Positions 56,401 to 64,000 of a DNA stretch of 64,000 nucleotides are shown here, piece after piece. The notes beneath the pieces were generated by a model. The model did no database searches and was not told the DNA's origin. It saw only the letters and a program-made list of their open reading frames with translations. Origin of the DNA: Melitaea cinxia (taxonomy: Eukaryota; Arthropoda; Insecta; Lepidoptera; Nymphalidae); the NCBI RefSeq assembly GCF_905220565.1, contig NC_059406.1, forward strand, positions 12,286,001 through 12,350,000, written 5' to 3'. The position numbers and the translations under genes are program-made. Within the stretch, counting starts at the first letter, position 1. The number at the start of each line of letters is the position of its first letter.

Positions 56401-57681
56401 CCAATAAAAACCACAGAATCAGTACCTATAAATATAAATTCATCAAATATTAATGCAGAAAACCAAGTTACTGAAAACAATTTTAATTCATGTACTGTTT
56501 TACCTAATATCACTGAGGAAATAAAAAATGTACCTGTGTGTCAACCAAGTGCTATCATTACTCTCGGACATCCCACTATGATAACAACTAGTCTTCAAAA
56601 AACAATAGCTGAAACTAATATTCAATCATCACCTTCAACAGATACTGATGCATCTTCTTTGATGAATAATTTTATTCCCACGTCCTCCATAACCACCATA
56701 GATGAAACAATAAGAACTGAAACATTAGAGCCAATCACTGAAAGCACAGATGAAGCTACATGCAACAATCTCTCTCCACCCTATGCTGAAGAAATTTTAG
56801 AACAACAAGAAGATCAAACTTCTGTAACTAATACCCAAGCAGTAATTGAAAATGAAATAGAAACAAATACAAAACCTTTAAATGAGAATATTATTTGCGA
56901 AGTAGATAATCTAATACATCAACCACGATCTTCAGATGAGCATGTAATAACTGAACAATCTGATGTACCATTGGTTCAAGAAGATGTTAATAATGATAAC
57001 GAGAAATTAGAACAGCCGTTAAATGTAATGGAAGTTGACGAAACAATAGAGAATATTGCAGGAGATATTGGTATAAATCCAGACATAATTACAAAAACGG
57101 TTAGTCCCAAAAATACTGAAGATTCTGAGGGTATGCCTGTTACAAAAGTAGCACTAGCCCAAATAGAAAACCTAACATCTGAATGGTCTGAAGACGAAAG
57201 TGAAACAATAGTTGACAATGAAAACAAATCAGATGTGTCTAGCTCGGAAGTTAAAAATGATGATACTGGAGAAACATCGGAGGTAGAAGAATCTATTGAA
57301 AATATTCAACATGAAGTAGACAAGCAGGTATCTAGAGACATAGTTCCTTATACAGTAGATGAAGATTTAAGCTCACAAGATGATAAATCATCAAAATTGA
57401 CAGAACAACCTGAAGACAATAAAGAAGTTAATGATGTCCAAGCCGTCTCAAAAGAAAAAATTTCTCTACTTCTTAATGATTGGGATGACAATGATTCTCA
57501 AGAAGATAGCACGCCCACTACTTCTGAGAATAATAAAAGTGATCAAGCTATGGTTGCTCCAAACAATGAAAATATCGAAATTGATAGTGTCACTGTAGAC
57601 AATCCTGATTTAAGTAAAAATGATAGTATTAAGAGACTAGTTAGTGACTGGGATGAAGATGACGAAGAAAATAAAGAATAA
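53482..57681 (+). CDS. Cp190: Centrosomal/insulator protein CP190 (BTB, four C2H2 fingers)
   Basis: Architectural chromatin protein that bridges insulator-bound DNA factors; in Drosophila it is also found at centrosomes. The 1399-codon ORF is uninterrupted. Residues about 1-125 form a BTB/POZ dimerisation domain whose opening (VKVDNWGIYFLQRL, then FFNRTDYCDLTLQF and LKVHRLVLSACTEYF) matches Drosophila CP190 closely. Four C2H2 fingers follow: C438/C441/H459/H464, C473/C476/H489/H494, C507/C510/H523/H527 and C561/C564/H577/H582. The rest is long, acidic and low-complexity. Three acidic-tryptophan motifs occur near the C-terminus (EWSEDES at about 1234, DWDDNDS at about 1333, DWDEDDEE at about 1388). 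It is longer than the fly protein (about 1100 residues). The ATG is the first in this frame after the 5'UTR exon. The CDS has no introns, but a 5'UTR intron argues against a retrocopy. Confidence 0.93.
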   Translation: MSEVKQVKVDNWGIYFLQRLKHFFNRTDYCDLTLQFQDNAQLKVHRLVLSACTEYFELLERTCEMYEDCLVMPDDLKADVVVPIINFMYTGQLEFKTDLLEKLYQTSLVMQMPVLTKLLASHRHTSKSNHKARPAPTSHYGKRFIKHTKSTPSPSSSSSSATTKRSYSNTFENVDTLKAKKPYIVNAQVNDKNVIQDSVSSNPKFPIFSEKNKHLAKEPRPTRYELPEELDEDNIFDNSFTNISYTSTPLMVHPKTTKQYTSKRIKLFEEGSSSRFVQGSSNDIVECKKISFNDSPFIDENSVVDESDTFQSLQGKDDSKDASQLFDQIIDKNDWPNITIETKKNKQSGSLEHAKIISEVLKKYPHLVKTNKHIKLKILNSPTKPKKGRSSNTNYEDKDVVKVKSEPDFTYQSDVFDSKEAARLIALGAENVSGPWICLICGTPGKALHFTSYYNFRKHLVDVHNEKPVPNICEYCGFKSQKRNYLVHHQLTKHGVEPPARYNFPRCNYCPYIALNEALMVKHKLTHNDVKSLRKNVLLMSVYSQKIGNKYGGDRKNNLQCIYCLRNFLRENNLYAHLKTDHKEAAKNDGFIDDSDEEMQEEEEKLKTKHSISESSDYIEVEVPVHFTNSFEDNNIQYQIERRSDNNIHIESKKSRISQAKQKILNPGFSMQEQNSPSLSTQQKTRTINASLKRNDFLQELCAPSSNTLNNDDIVVIDNKEYIVQDYQLIPKKEKGVEDYIITNTGNSSKDESIQSIIPTTAMEFHNIQNTSPNPKVFVKKSTNVNQPIQIVVSNEEEYKALVSNQSVIFDDGDSNKTLAVLAPGASSLETATIDLDNTQSNDMMIIQDDFTMNVSEAVAANNSNIVVVYSHPVEDQNKRYQIITSEGVEAQFVPSSAIMTQNYETVTTCSPVVNAHTELDNTWQTNIQANINKLPISSSDTELHTMTVAESVTIAPESDSSHNLNVNEFAGDPIKTTESVPININSSNINAENQVTENNFNSCTVLPNITEEIKNVPVCQPSAIITLGHPTMITTSLQKTIAETNIQSSPSTDTDASSLMNNFIPTSSITTIDETIRTETLEPITESTDEATCNNLSPPYAEEILEQQEDQTSVTNTQAVIENEIETNTKPLNENIICEVDNLIHQPRSSDEHVITEQSDVPLVQEDVNNDNEKLEQPLNVMEVDETIENIAGDIGINPDIITKTVSPKNTEDSEGMPVTKVALAQIENLTSEWSEDESETIVDNENKSDVSSSEVKNDDTGETSEVEESIENIQHEVDKQVSRDIVPYTVDEDLSSQDDKSSKLTEQPEDNKEVNDVQAVSKEKISLLLNDWDDNDSQEDSTPTTSENNKSDQAMVAPNNENIEIDSVTVDNPDLSKNDSIKRLVSDWDEDDEENKE

Positions 57682-58642
57682 TGACTGATCTGATAATATA
57701 TAATTTGTGAAAACAACGTGTTGTGTTTGTAACATGTGAAATTTATAAATCCTAGATTTAGAACTTTTTTTACTATTATGGGGATATATTTCCTATTAAT
57801 TTTATGAAATTTCATAAAGAATTATTTTTACATTTATTGTAAATTATAAAAACTATTTCTGTACATTATATGTGTAAATGTACATTGTGGTCTTTTAAAT
57901 TATTAGATTTCCTTTGTAGTAGAAATGTGTAAAACAATGTAACAGCAATAATATATTATTGACTGTATAAACAAGCACTCAAAGTTTGGCTGCTGTTTAA
58001 TAGTTTGTTTTGAATTGTATATTAATGAATACATTGTAGTGTTAATCATTTGTAATATTGAATGTTATAACAACATATTTATCGCCTTTTGGTAAAGCTT
58101 CTCTTTTTTTTCTAAAATCGTAGTATCGATGTTAACTTTATGATGAGTGTCATATGTATGTATCAATCATGTAAATTGTATTTGGACCACACCTATGTAA
58201 TATAAAACAGCAATTAAAATACACAATATTAGAATAAAATTAGATGCTCTAAAGACCTGTTTTTTTTTTTAAAGTAACACCTGTCTACTTATTTATAATA
58301 TGTGGTAGTGTTATATAACAAAAACAACCATTAAGTATAAAAATACTATTTATTTATATATTCGTTTTATTTGAAGCTGATAACACACTAGCAGATTTTT
58401 TAAGTGCATTAATACATTATTTTGACAATTTCTTGATAACAATATCAGAATATCAGAAAAATACAGCATAATTTTATGCATTTATATTTTAAATGCAATA
58501 TTTGATTTCAAAAGCAATTGACACGTATTTTTAATATTTCATTATCCTCATAAAGCCCAAATACCTAATTTAAAGACAAAAGAAGAGAGATTAGTCTTGT
58601 GCCCCGACTACTCAACATTAATTTTAGTATTTTGGGCTTTAT
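57682..58642. other. CP190 3' UTR and flank
   Basis: AT-rich. Probable 3'UTR to about 58255. No other gene. Confidence 0.45.
58233..58238 (+). terminator. Candidate poly(A) signal of CP190 (AATAAA)
   Basis: AATAAA lies about 550 bp after the CP190 stop and is followed within 30 bp by a T-rich run. It is the first canonical hexamer I noticed downstream; not certain. Confidence 0.4.
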
Positions 58643-58971
58643 ATTTACAAAATAAATAAAATTGGAGTATCTAGTTGTAATATTAGAATAACCGATTTTT
58701 ACTAAATGCATATGGATGTACATGTACATACGGTACATAAACCAAAATACCATTGTTTTTAATTTTTATCTGTCTGTCTGTCTGTTTGTTCCGACTAATC
58801 TCTGAAACGGCTGGATCGATTTTGACGGGACTTTCACTGGCAGATAGCTGACGTAATAAGGAGTAACTTAGGCTGCTTTTAATTTAAAAATTTATTCATT
58901 TTATAACTCGTCGAAATGAAAAATAACTTTTTTGCTAAATTCCACATGGACAAAGTCATGGGCATAGCTAG
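58643..58971 (+). mobile_element. Helitron-like element, family H1
   Basis: acaaaataaataaaattgg near the start and gggcatagctag at the end, with tgtctgtctgtctg and ggctggatcgattttg inside. The first bases are diverged. Confidence 0.68.
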
Positions 58972-59813
58972 TAGGTATCTAAATTTAGGTTGGGCCTTAT
59001 GAGGTTATAACATTAAATCACTAAACAGAACTAAAACCATAGTATTCTCAAAGAATGGAATAAAAATTAAATTTTAAGAACAGTGGAATATTTCGACTGT
59101 TGTTTTATCACAGTATCTTAACAAATTAACATAAATATTATAAGAATACTATTTTCATACAGTTTAAATTGAAAAGTATGCTAATTAATATTGTACATTA
59201 AATAAGTCTTAAGAATAATTCTACATTTTATATAGAAGTGCTAAAAGGTATATAAATATTAATAGAAGTTATGGTAACAGAATTTCTTTAAATATTAATA
59301 ATGCCTATGCTAAAATTCAAAAGTGAACGTTTGAATTGTTATAACTTCCATTTGAAACATTTCCAAATTTTATTTAATCCTCCAAATGTGAATTTATAAA
59401 AACTTGTCAAATTACAAATCTACACAAGTAATAGATCCCGAAGACCTACAAGAGTTATACCTGGACAAACGAAAATATAGAAGATCACTAAAAGAACATT
59501 TACTAAAATCTTTAGGCATTTAATAGTTACAAAATTTTGGTAATTACCTTAGTTTAAATTTAATGGCTATAACACGGTACGGTATGATAAAGATATCATA
59601 TGATAATATGATATGCGATACGGCGGCTTGTCCGGATAAGCTCATGTGAGTTTTCGTGGCAGGCTTATGTATAAGTTTTAACTATGTGTTTTTTTGTATT
59701 TTGATCAAATAAAAAAAAAGATATATCTGAGTTTAAAACATATTAAGCCATTTGATATTTTTGTCACTAAGTAAGAATAGTATCGCTCTAGAGAACAGTA
59801 CAGTATGTACATA
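58972..59813. other. No gene seen
   Basis: AT-rich intergenic sequence between convergent genes, with gatatcatatgataatatgatatgcg, a short imperfect palindromic tract near 59590-59618. Confidence 0.45.
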
Positions 59814-59819
59814 TTTAAT
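59814..59819 (-). terminator. Candidate poly(A) signal of UBE2J2 (ATTAAA)
   Basis: ATTAAA on the minus strand, about 37 bp downstream of the UBE2J2 stop codon. Position and motif are suitable; usage is inferred. Confidence 0.4.
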
Positions 59820-59855
59820 TACATTATTTACAATTCAAATTAAATATATTTGAAT

Positions 59856-60536
59856 TTAGTCATTCGATATAGAGACTAAAACATATTTCACCATATAAGC
59901 AAGGAAAACAAAACCAACAAGCACAAAAAGATTTGTTAAAATGTAATACATATTAGAATGTTGTTCAGTAATAACTTCACTGTCACCACTGTTATTAGTA
60001 TTTTCAGAATGCCGAATTGCTTCCTGTCTCTCCTTCAACAGCTTTTCTATTTCTTCAACATATTCAGGAAATAATTCACAGAACATTTTGTTTTTAAGAT
60101 TAATTTCAAGAGATTCAGATGCTAAACAGCGTTTTTGATAATCCGATGTCACGATGGAACCTAATGTCGGAGTTTTTTCTAACATAAAACTGAGCAGACC
60201 AGTCAGAATTGTAGAGATAGACCATGCTGGGTTCCAAGTGTCTGGATGGAAATCGGTTATACTTAGACACAATTTAGTATTCGTCTTAAATCTTCCATTA
60301 GGCGTAATCATGTAAATTGACGGAGGTTTAAATGGAAACTCTCGAGGAAATAAAATCTTTCCGTGGTAATAGCCTCCTTCGTAAGGGCTTTTTTCAGGAC
60401 CTTTTACAACATAATGCCATTCAAGTATATTTGATGGAACAGGTTCCGCAGTCACATATGGAACAGGATCATTTTTTAGACGAAGGTAATCTTGTTTTAG
60501 TCTACTAGTCGCTCCAGTAACCTTAGTTTTTGCCAT
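59856..60536 (-). CDS. UBE2J2: Ubiquitin-conjugating enzyme E2 J2 (Ubc6 type), tail-anchored
   Basis: ER-membrane E2 enzyme acting in ER-associated degradation, where it accepts ubiquitin from E1 and works with membrane E3 ligases. 226 codons, intronless; ATG at 60534-60536, TAA at 59856-59858. The UBC fold covers about residues 12-160. The catalytic cysteine is Cys90 in NTKLCLSITDFHPDTWNPAWS, and the usual HPN tripeptide is replaced by TPN (residues 78-80), as in the Ubc6/UBE2J group. A charged linker leads to a C-terminal hydrophobic segment (about 194-220, YILTNLFVLVGFVFLAYMV), the expected tail anchor. The length fits UBE2J2 rather than the longer UBE2J1. The gene converges on CP190. An ATTAAA variant poly(A) signal lies about 40 bp past the stop (59814-59819). 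Confidence 0.96.
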   Translation of the reverse strand: MAKTKVTGATSRLKQDYLRLKNDPVPYVTAEPVPSNILEWHYVVKGPEKSPYEGGYYHGKILFPREFPFKPPSIYMITPNGRFKTNTKLCLSITDFHPDTWNPAWSISTILTGLLSFMLEKTPTLGSIVTSDYQKRCLASESLEINLKNKMFCELFPEYVEEIEKLLKERQEAIRHSENTNNSGDSEVITEQHSNMYYILTNLFVLVGFVFLAYMVKYVLVSISND

Positions 60537-60704
60537 TGTTTGTATAATAGAAAAACATTAAAAACTTAATACACATGCGTTATTGTAATTATTTGAACAA
60601 TAAATACAAGTTTTAACGTTTTACGCATATAAAATCAAATAGTTTGATATCACTGAAGTATTTAATTTTCATCTAATCGAAGAATCCTGAATGAATTAAT
60701 AGAA

Positions 60705-60720
60705 TACGTCACTTTACAGT
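60705..60720. promoter_or_regulatory. CRE/ATF-like site upstream of UBE2J2, shared with CP190 upstream
   Basis: The 16-mer tacgtcactttacagt is identical to 52807-52822 upstream of CP190. Its TACGTCA core resembles an ATF/CREB half-palindrome. It lies about 170 bp upstream of the UBE2J2 ATG. One chance 16-mer match in a window of this size is not surprising, so function is only a suggestion. Confidence 0.25.
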
Positions 60721-60901
60721 CACTTTCTGTGTGTCAAGCTCAGAAGTTTCGGAGTTGCTAGTATCTAAGTATAAAGCTATCACCTTACTTTTTAGTTTTT
60801 ACATAGATCAAGTTTTTAGTTGAGCTATGACTTTTTATTACATTATAAGGTATGTACATCGTCAGTTTTCTTTCTATCTATTGCAAACGTAAAGTATAAT
60901 C

Positions 60902-61187
60902 ACGACGCCGCGTTGGCGCAACGGTCACAGCCATGGATTGTGACTGTTGCGCTGGCAGTTGCGGCTTCGAACCCCCACATGACATACATTTGTATTGGCC
61001 ATACAGGTGTTTGTCGTGGTCTGGGTGTTTGTGCAGTCTTTGTGGGTCTCCCCACCGTGCCTCGGAGAGCACGTTAAGCCGTCGGTCCCGGTTGTTATCA
61101 TCTACACCTGATAGCGATCGTTACTCATAGTAGGAAATATATCCGCCAACCCGCATTGGAGCTGCGTGGTGGATTAAGCTCTGAACG
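60902..61187 (+). mobile_element. tRNA-derived SINE (family T), nearly full length
   Basis: Head gttggcgcaacggtcacag with B box gcttcgaaccccc, middle (ggtctgggtgtttgtgcag, ccgtgcctcggagagcacg) and aacccgcattggagctgcg. Truncated before the ggcctatgcccag tail. Confidence 0.85.
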
Positions 61188-61738
61188 ACTTGTAACCTTT
61201 TAGTTTATAGTGCACAAAATCAGTATTATTTAGTTTTAATGTTTTCAACATCGTTAGGTTACAATCCATTATAAACCGTTCAATTTTTCAGCATGATCCG
61301 TAGTTTGTTGCATAGATAATACACTTAAACTGTTTATTGTTTGTAGGCATGGCGAACTTAAATAGACTTGGGTAACTCGCGAGTGAGTGATACAAATGAA
61401 ACATATCTTTTCAAGTTCATCAGCTCACTTGCGTTTCAAATATATCTCCAGCTCACTGGGTTTATGATTCATTTTCGAGAAACTGACGTAATGAGCGGGA
61501 TTAAACGAGACTGAGCTAGTGAGCCACTCGATCGGACGATGGCGTTTATCATGCGAAAGAGAGAGATAGTTAGCTATGGCTCTGTATCTTTTCGATTCAC
61601 ATTTCACTTAATCGTCTGGCTTTGAACAAGCGAAAAAGTATTTTTTTTACGACAACAAAGTTGCGTTTTGGTTGCATTATAAATTTATTTCACTGAGCTA
61701 AATGAGCTGAAGAGCTAAATCTATACATATATACATAT
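61188..61738. other. No gene seen
   Basis: Mixed composition. 61370-61620 repeats 'gctca(c/t)tgg/gagtga/gagct' words at irregular spacing, with no clear unit. No ORF with a domain. Confidence 0.4.
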
Positions 61739-62075
61739 CACGACAAGTAATACAACGTAGGTAGACAAAAAAATTGTCGACTAAATACGCATTATCAAAG
61801 ATTACTCCAAAAGTTGTAATCAGATCTCGATGTAATTTAAATGTGACCACATGATAAACATCGGCTTTCGATTAAATTAAAAATCATCAAAACCGTTACA
61901 CCCAGTAAAAAGTTATGCGGCTTTTCGAGAGTTTCTCTCGATTTCTCTGGAATCCCATCATCAGATCCTGGTTTCCTTATCATGGTACCAAACTAGGGAT
62001 ATTTCCTTTCCAACGAAACAAGAATTATCAAAATCGGTTCATAAACGACGGAGTTATCCCCGAACATACAGTTAA
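61739..62075 (-). mobile_element. Family G repeat, truncated
   Basis: cgacaagtaatacaacgtagg at the left, then the second-monomer words (gatctcgatgtaatttaaat, ccatcatcagatcctggttt). Confidence 0.7.
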
Positions 62076-62185
62076 AAATATATATATATAGCCCGCCATT
62101 TGGCCTTATACCTTGACAGAGGGGAACGCCTGTACATGGCTACTCCCCTCCGTGTTGCTCTTTGCAAAAAAATAATAAGACAAAG

Positions 62186-62937
62186 TAGTGATGCACATTA
62201 AAAAATACATCGATGTTTTTTTTTCGATTCAATGCATCGGATAATGGCATCGATGTTATATCGATATATTAAAAAATACATCGATATTTTTCATACATCG
62301 ACTGTTTTTCTATAAGTTAGATATTTATGTGGTTTATATATAAAAAACACACATCTATTAAAAAAGTTTTATTACATACGTTTACATTTTAAATTCTGAC
62401 AATTTAGAAGAGAAAAAATCGATGAAATAGTTAGATCTTTAAATATCCCAGTACTTCTTAGCAATACTTTGTAAAAACGAAAGTTTGCCCTTCAATCTAT
62501 TTCTTTGTTGAGTCATCACTAGCGCCGCTTGTGAAAACAGTCTTTCAGATGGGACCGATGTGCCTACCATTGTTAGATAGGCGATTTTATGTAATATTGT
62601 AAACCATATTTTATCTTTCCAAATTTTCAGTGGATTATCATAAAGTCTTCCAACAGAAGTTGTCAGATAAACTAAATACCGTGTGATTGCTAATGAATGA
62701 ATTAAGTAACGAAATACCGTTAGAGTGCTAATTAATGAATTAAGTAATAAAAGAGACAAAAATAGTTACCCATTAACCATTAACCGTAGAGAGACAATCC
62801 ATCTATAAAAGAATGATTTTTGCAGGTTTGTTTGCCTCTTCAATGCATCAAATAAAAAAACATCGATGTACAGATTCGATGCATCGTTACTATTCATCGA
62901 GTGTTTTTAATACATCGCTGTATATCGTCCATTCCTA
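62186..62937. mobile_element. Non-autonomous hAT transposon, 752 bp, with TIRs and 8-bp TSD
   Basis: The left end TAGTGATGCAC and the inverted right end TAGGAATGGAC form related TIRs. Flanking 8-mers are agacaaag (62178-62185) and agaaaaag (62938-62945), 7 of 8 matching, the size expected for hAT. Clusters of subterminal 'catcgat(g)' lie at both ends (62208-62300 and 62836-62925). It carries a piece of transposase (next entry). Confidence 0.85.
62439..62650 (-). pseudogene. hAT transposase C-terminal dimerisation domain remnant
   Basis: Reads NPLKIWKDKIWFTILHKIAY, TSVPSERLFSQAALVMTQQR and NRLKGKLSFLQS, the hAT dimerisation block (PL.WW......L..LA......TSVPSER.FS.A......RN.L). The catalytic core and DNA-binding domain are absent, so the element is a deletion derivative. 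Confidence 0.88.
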
Positions 62938-63157
62938 AGAAAAAGACTGACTTATCTCTAGAAATGCATTTATTTTTGTTATTGTCTGTAACAATTACTA
63001 AACATGTTCTCTTAATCATTATTTGTATTAATTTTTTTTAATCTGTTAACTTTATTTAAATGATATCATTTGATTAAGCGATTATATACTATATTTCACG
63101 TAATGTACTCATACAATAAAACACTGAAACGCAACAATAAGCAAAATAGTTAGACTA

Positions 63158-63420
63158 ACCCGTTGGCGCAGTTTGTAGTGACCCTACTTTCTGCTCCGAG
63201 GGTTGTGGGTTCGATTCCCACCCCGAGTCTGGGTGTAATATAAATATTTATTTATATATTTATATATGTATTATTTATAAGTATGTTTATCGAAAAAAAA
63301 ATATGTAGCTATATACCAGTCGGCTGTTACCTATAACACAAGCATTAAGTTGCTTACTTTAGTAACAGACGACCGTGTGTGTATTGTGTAGATATTTATT
63401 TATTATTTATTATTATTTAT
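63158..63420 (+). mobile_element. SINE, family S, best-preserved copy
   Basis: tRNA-like head: cccgttggcgcagtttgtag (A box) and tgggttcgattcccacccc (B box). Then a TATTTATATATTTATATATG region, taacacaagcattaagttgc, agacgaccgtgtgtgt and a TTTATTATT tail. Defines the copies at 14404 and 30474. Confidence 0.82.
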
Positions 63421-63460
63421 CTTTATATTCCATTGTCATTATCACTTCACTTAATATATA

Positions 63461-64000
63461 ACAAATCTTTATGCACTGATGTTTATCCTGAGGTATGGAA
63501 TATATTAACAAGAATAGTTTCTGTTTATAAGAATGGCGATCGTGAGTCTAACCAACTACAGGCCTATATCAATACTCTCGACACTATCGAAAGACTTCGA
63601 ATCTTTGCTACACCCAATTTTGTCACGCCACGTTCACCATATGCTCTCTCAGAATCTCAACACGGATTTATTGACTGTGATCTACCATAACAAATTTAGC
63701 TAATTTCATGAACTTAATTACAACATCTATAGATGCGTGTAGACAAATCGATCCAGTTAACACAGATTTCTCAAAAGCATTTGACAGGGTAAACCACAAA
63801 CTGCTGGTGGCAAAAGTCGCAACTTTTTGTCTTAGATCTCTTCATATTAAGCCAACAGACGCTCATACTTAGTTACCAAAGGTCACAATTCTCTGTTTTA
63901 TCAAGCTGTGTCTGGTGTTCCTAAAGGATCAATTTTATGACCATTACTATTTAATATTTTCATTAACGACATTACCAATTGCACCAAGAATTCCAAATGT
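63461..64000 (+). pseudogene. Jockey/CR1-like LINE reverse-transcriptase remnant, runs off the window
   Basis: In several frames it reads SLCTDVYPEVWN...VYKNGD, LSESQHGFI, VNTDFSKAFDRVNHKLLVAK, SGVPKGSIL and PLLFNIFINDIT, the RT motif order of jockey-type non-LTR elements. Several frameshifts and a stop (tga in 'ttatgacca') make it non-functional. It directly follows a SINE tail. Confidence 0.85.

Overview
This is AT-rich eukaryotic DNA from an insect, almost certainly a moth or butterfly (Lepidoptera). The evidence is three spliced or UTR-spliced nuclear genes with insect-like sequence, small introns, and a dense load of Helitron-like elements (TC...CTAG/CTAA ends), tRNA-derived SINEs, and an interspersed repeat whose 3' end reads 'ggcctatgtccagcagtgg', a signature I associate with lepidopteran genomes. 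I cannot name the species. One 500-N assembly gap lies at 9314-9813.

Genes. (1) 6844-15593, minus: the gamma subunit of the cytosolic chaperonin TRiC/CCT (CCT3). I placed nine coding exons to the base; roughly 120 codons of the equatorial/apical part are lost in the assembly gap, with 34 bp of that exon visible at the gap edge. (2) 18949-19956, minus: a 335-codon proline-rich protein I do not recognise, with a splice acceptor 3 bp before its ATG. (3) 53482-57681, plus: an intron-free 1399-codon CDS for a BTB plus four-C2H2 protein that I identify as the insulator/centrosomal protein CP190, with a 5'UTR intron. (4) 59856-60536, minus: an intronless UBE2J2/Ubc6-type tail-anchored ubiquitin-conjugating enzyme, convergent with CP190. 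These genes look like independent housekeeping or chromatin genes; nothing suggests a shared pathway.

Layout. 1-6.8 kb: repeats (a SINE-like family, small MITE-like inverted repeats, a 50-bp-arm perfect palindrome). 6.8-15.6 kb: CCT3, with introns filled by repeats and the gap. 15.9-18.2 kb: LINE 3' end, hAT remnant. 18.9-20 kb: the orphan gene. 20-52.4 kb: no convincing gene; unique AT-rich sequence with a few GC-richer blocks that could be regulatory, plus many transposon copies, among them a roughly 200-bp-arm perfect foldback next to a Helitron helicase tail (40.85-41.52 kb) and a LINE whose reverse-transcriptase frame is split by a SINE-like insertion with a clean target-site duplication (48.9-50.1 kb). 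52.8-60.7 kb: CP190 and UBE2J2. 60.9-64 kb: a tRNA-SINE, a complete non-autonomous hAT element with TIRs and an 8-bp target duplication, another SINE, and a LINE reverse-transcriptase remnant running off the window.

I did not find a clear new multi-gene system. The most unusual items are the perfect foldback beside the Helitron remnant, the repeated acidic-tryptophan motif in the CP190 tail, the conserved-looking orphan gene, and the retroposon family whose 3' tail resembles that of the tRNA-SINEs.
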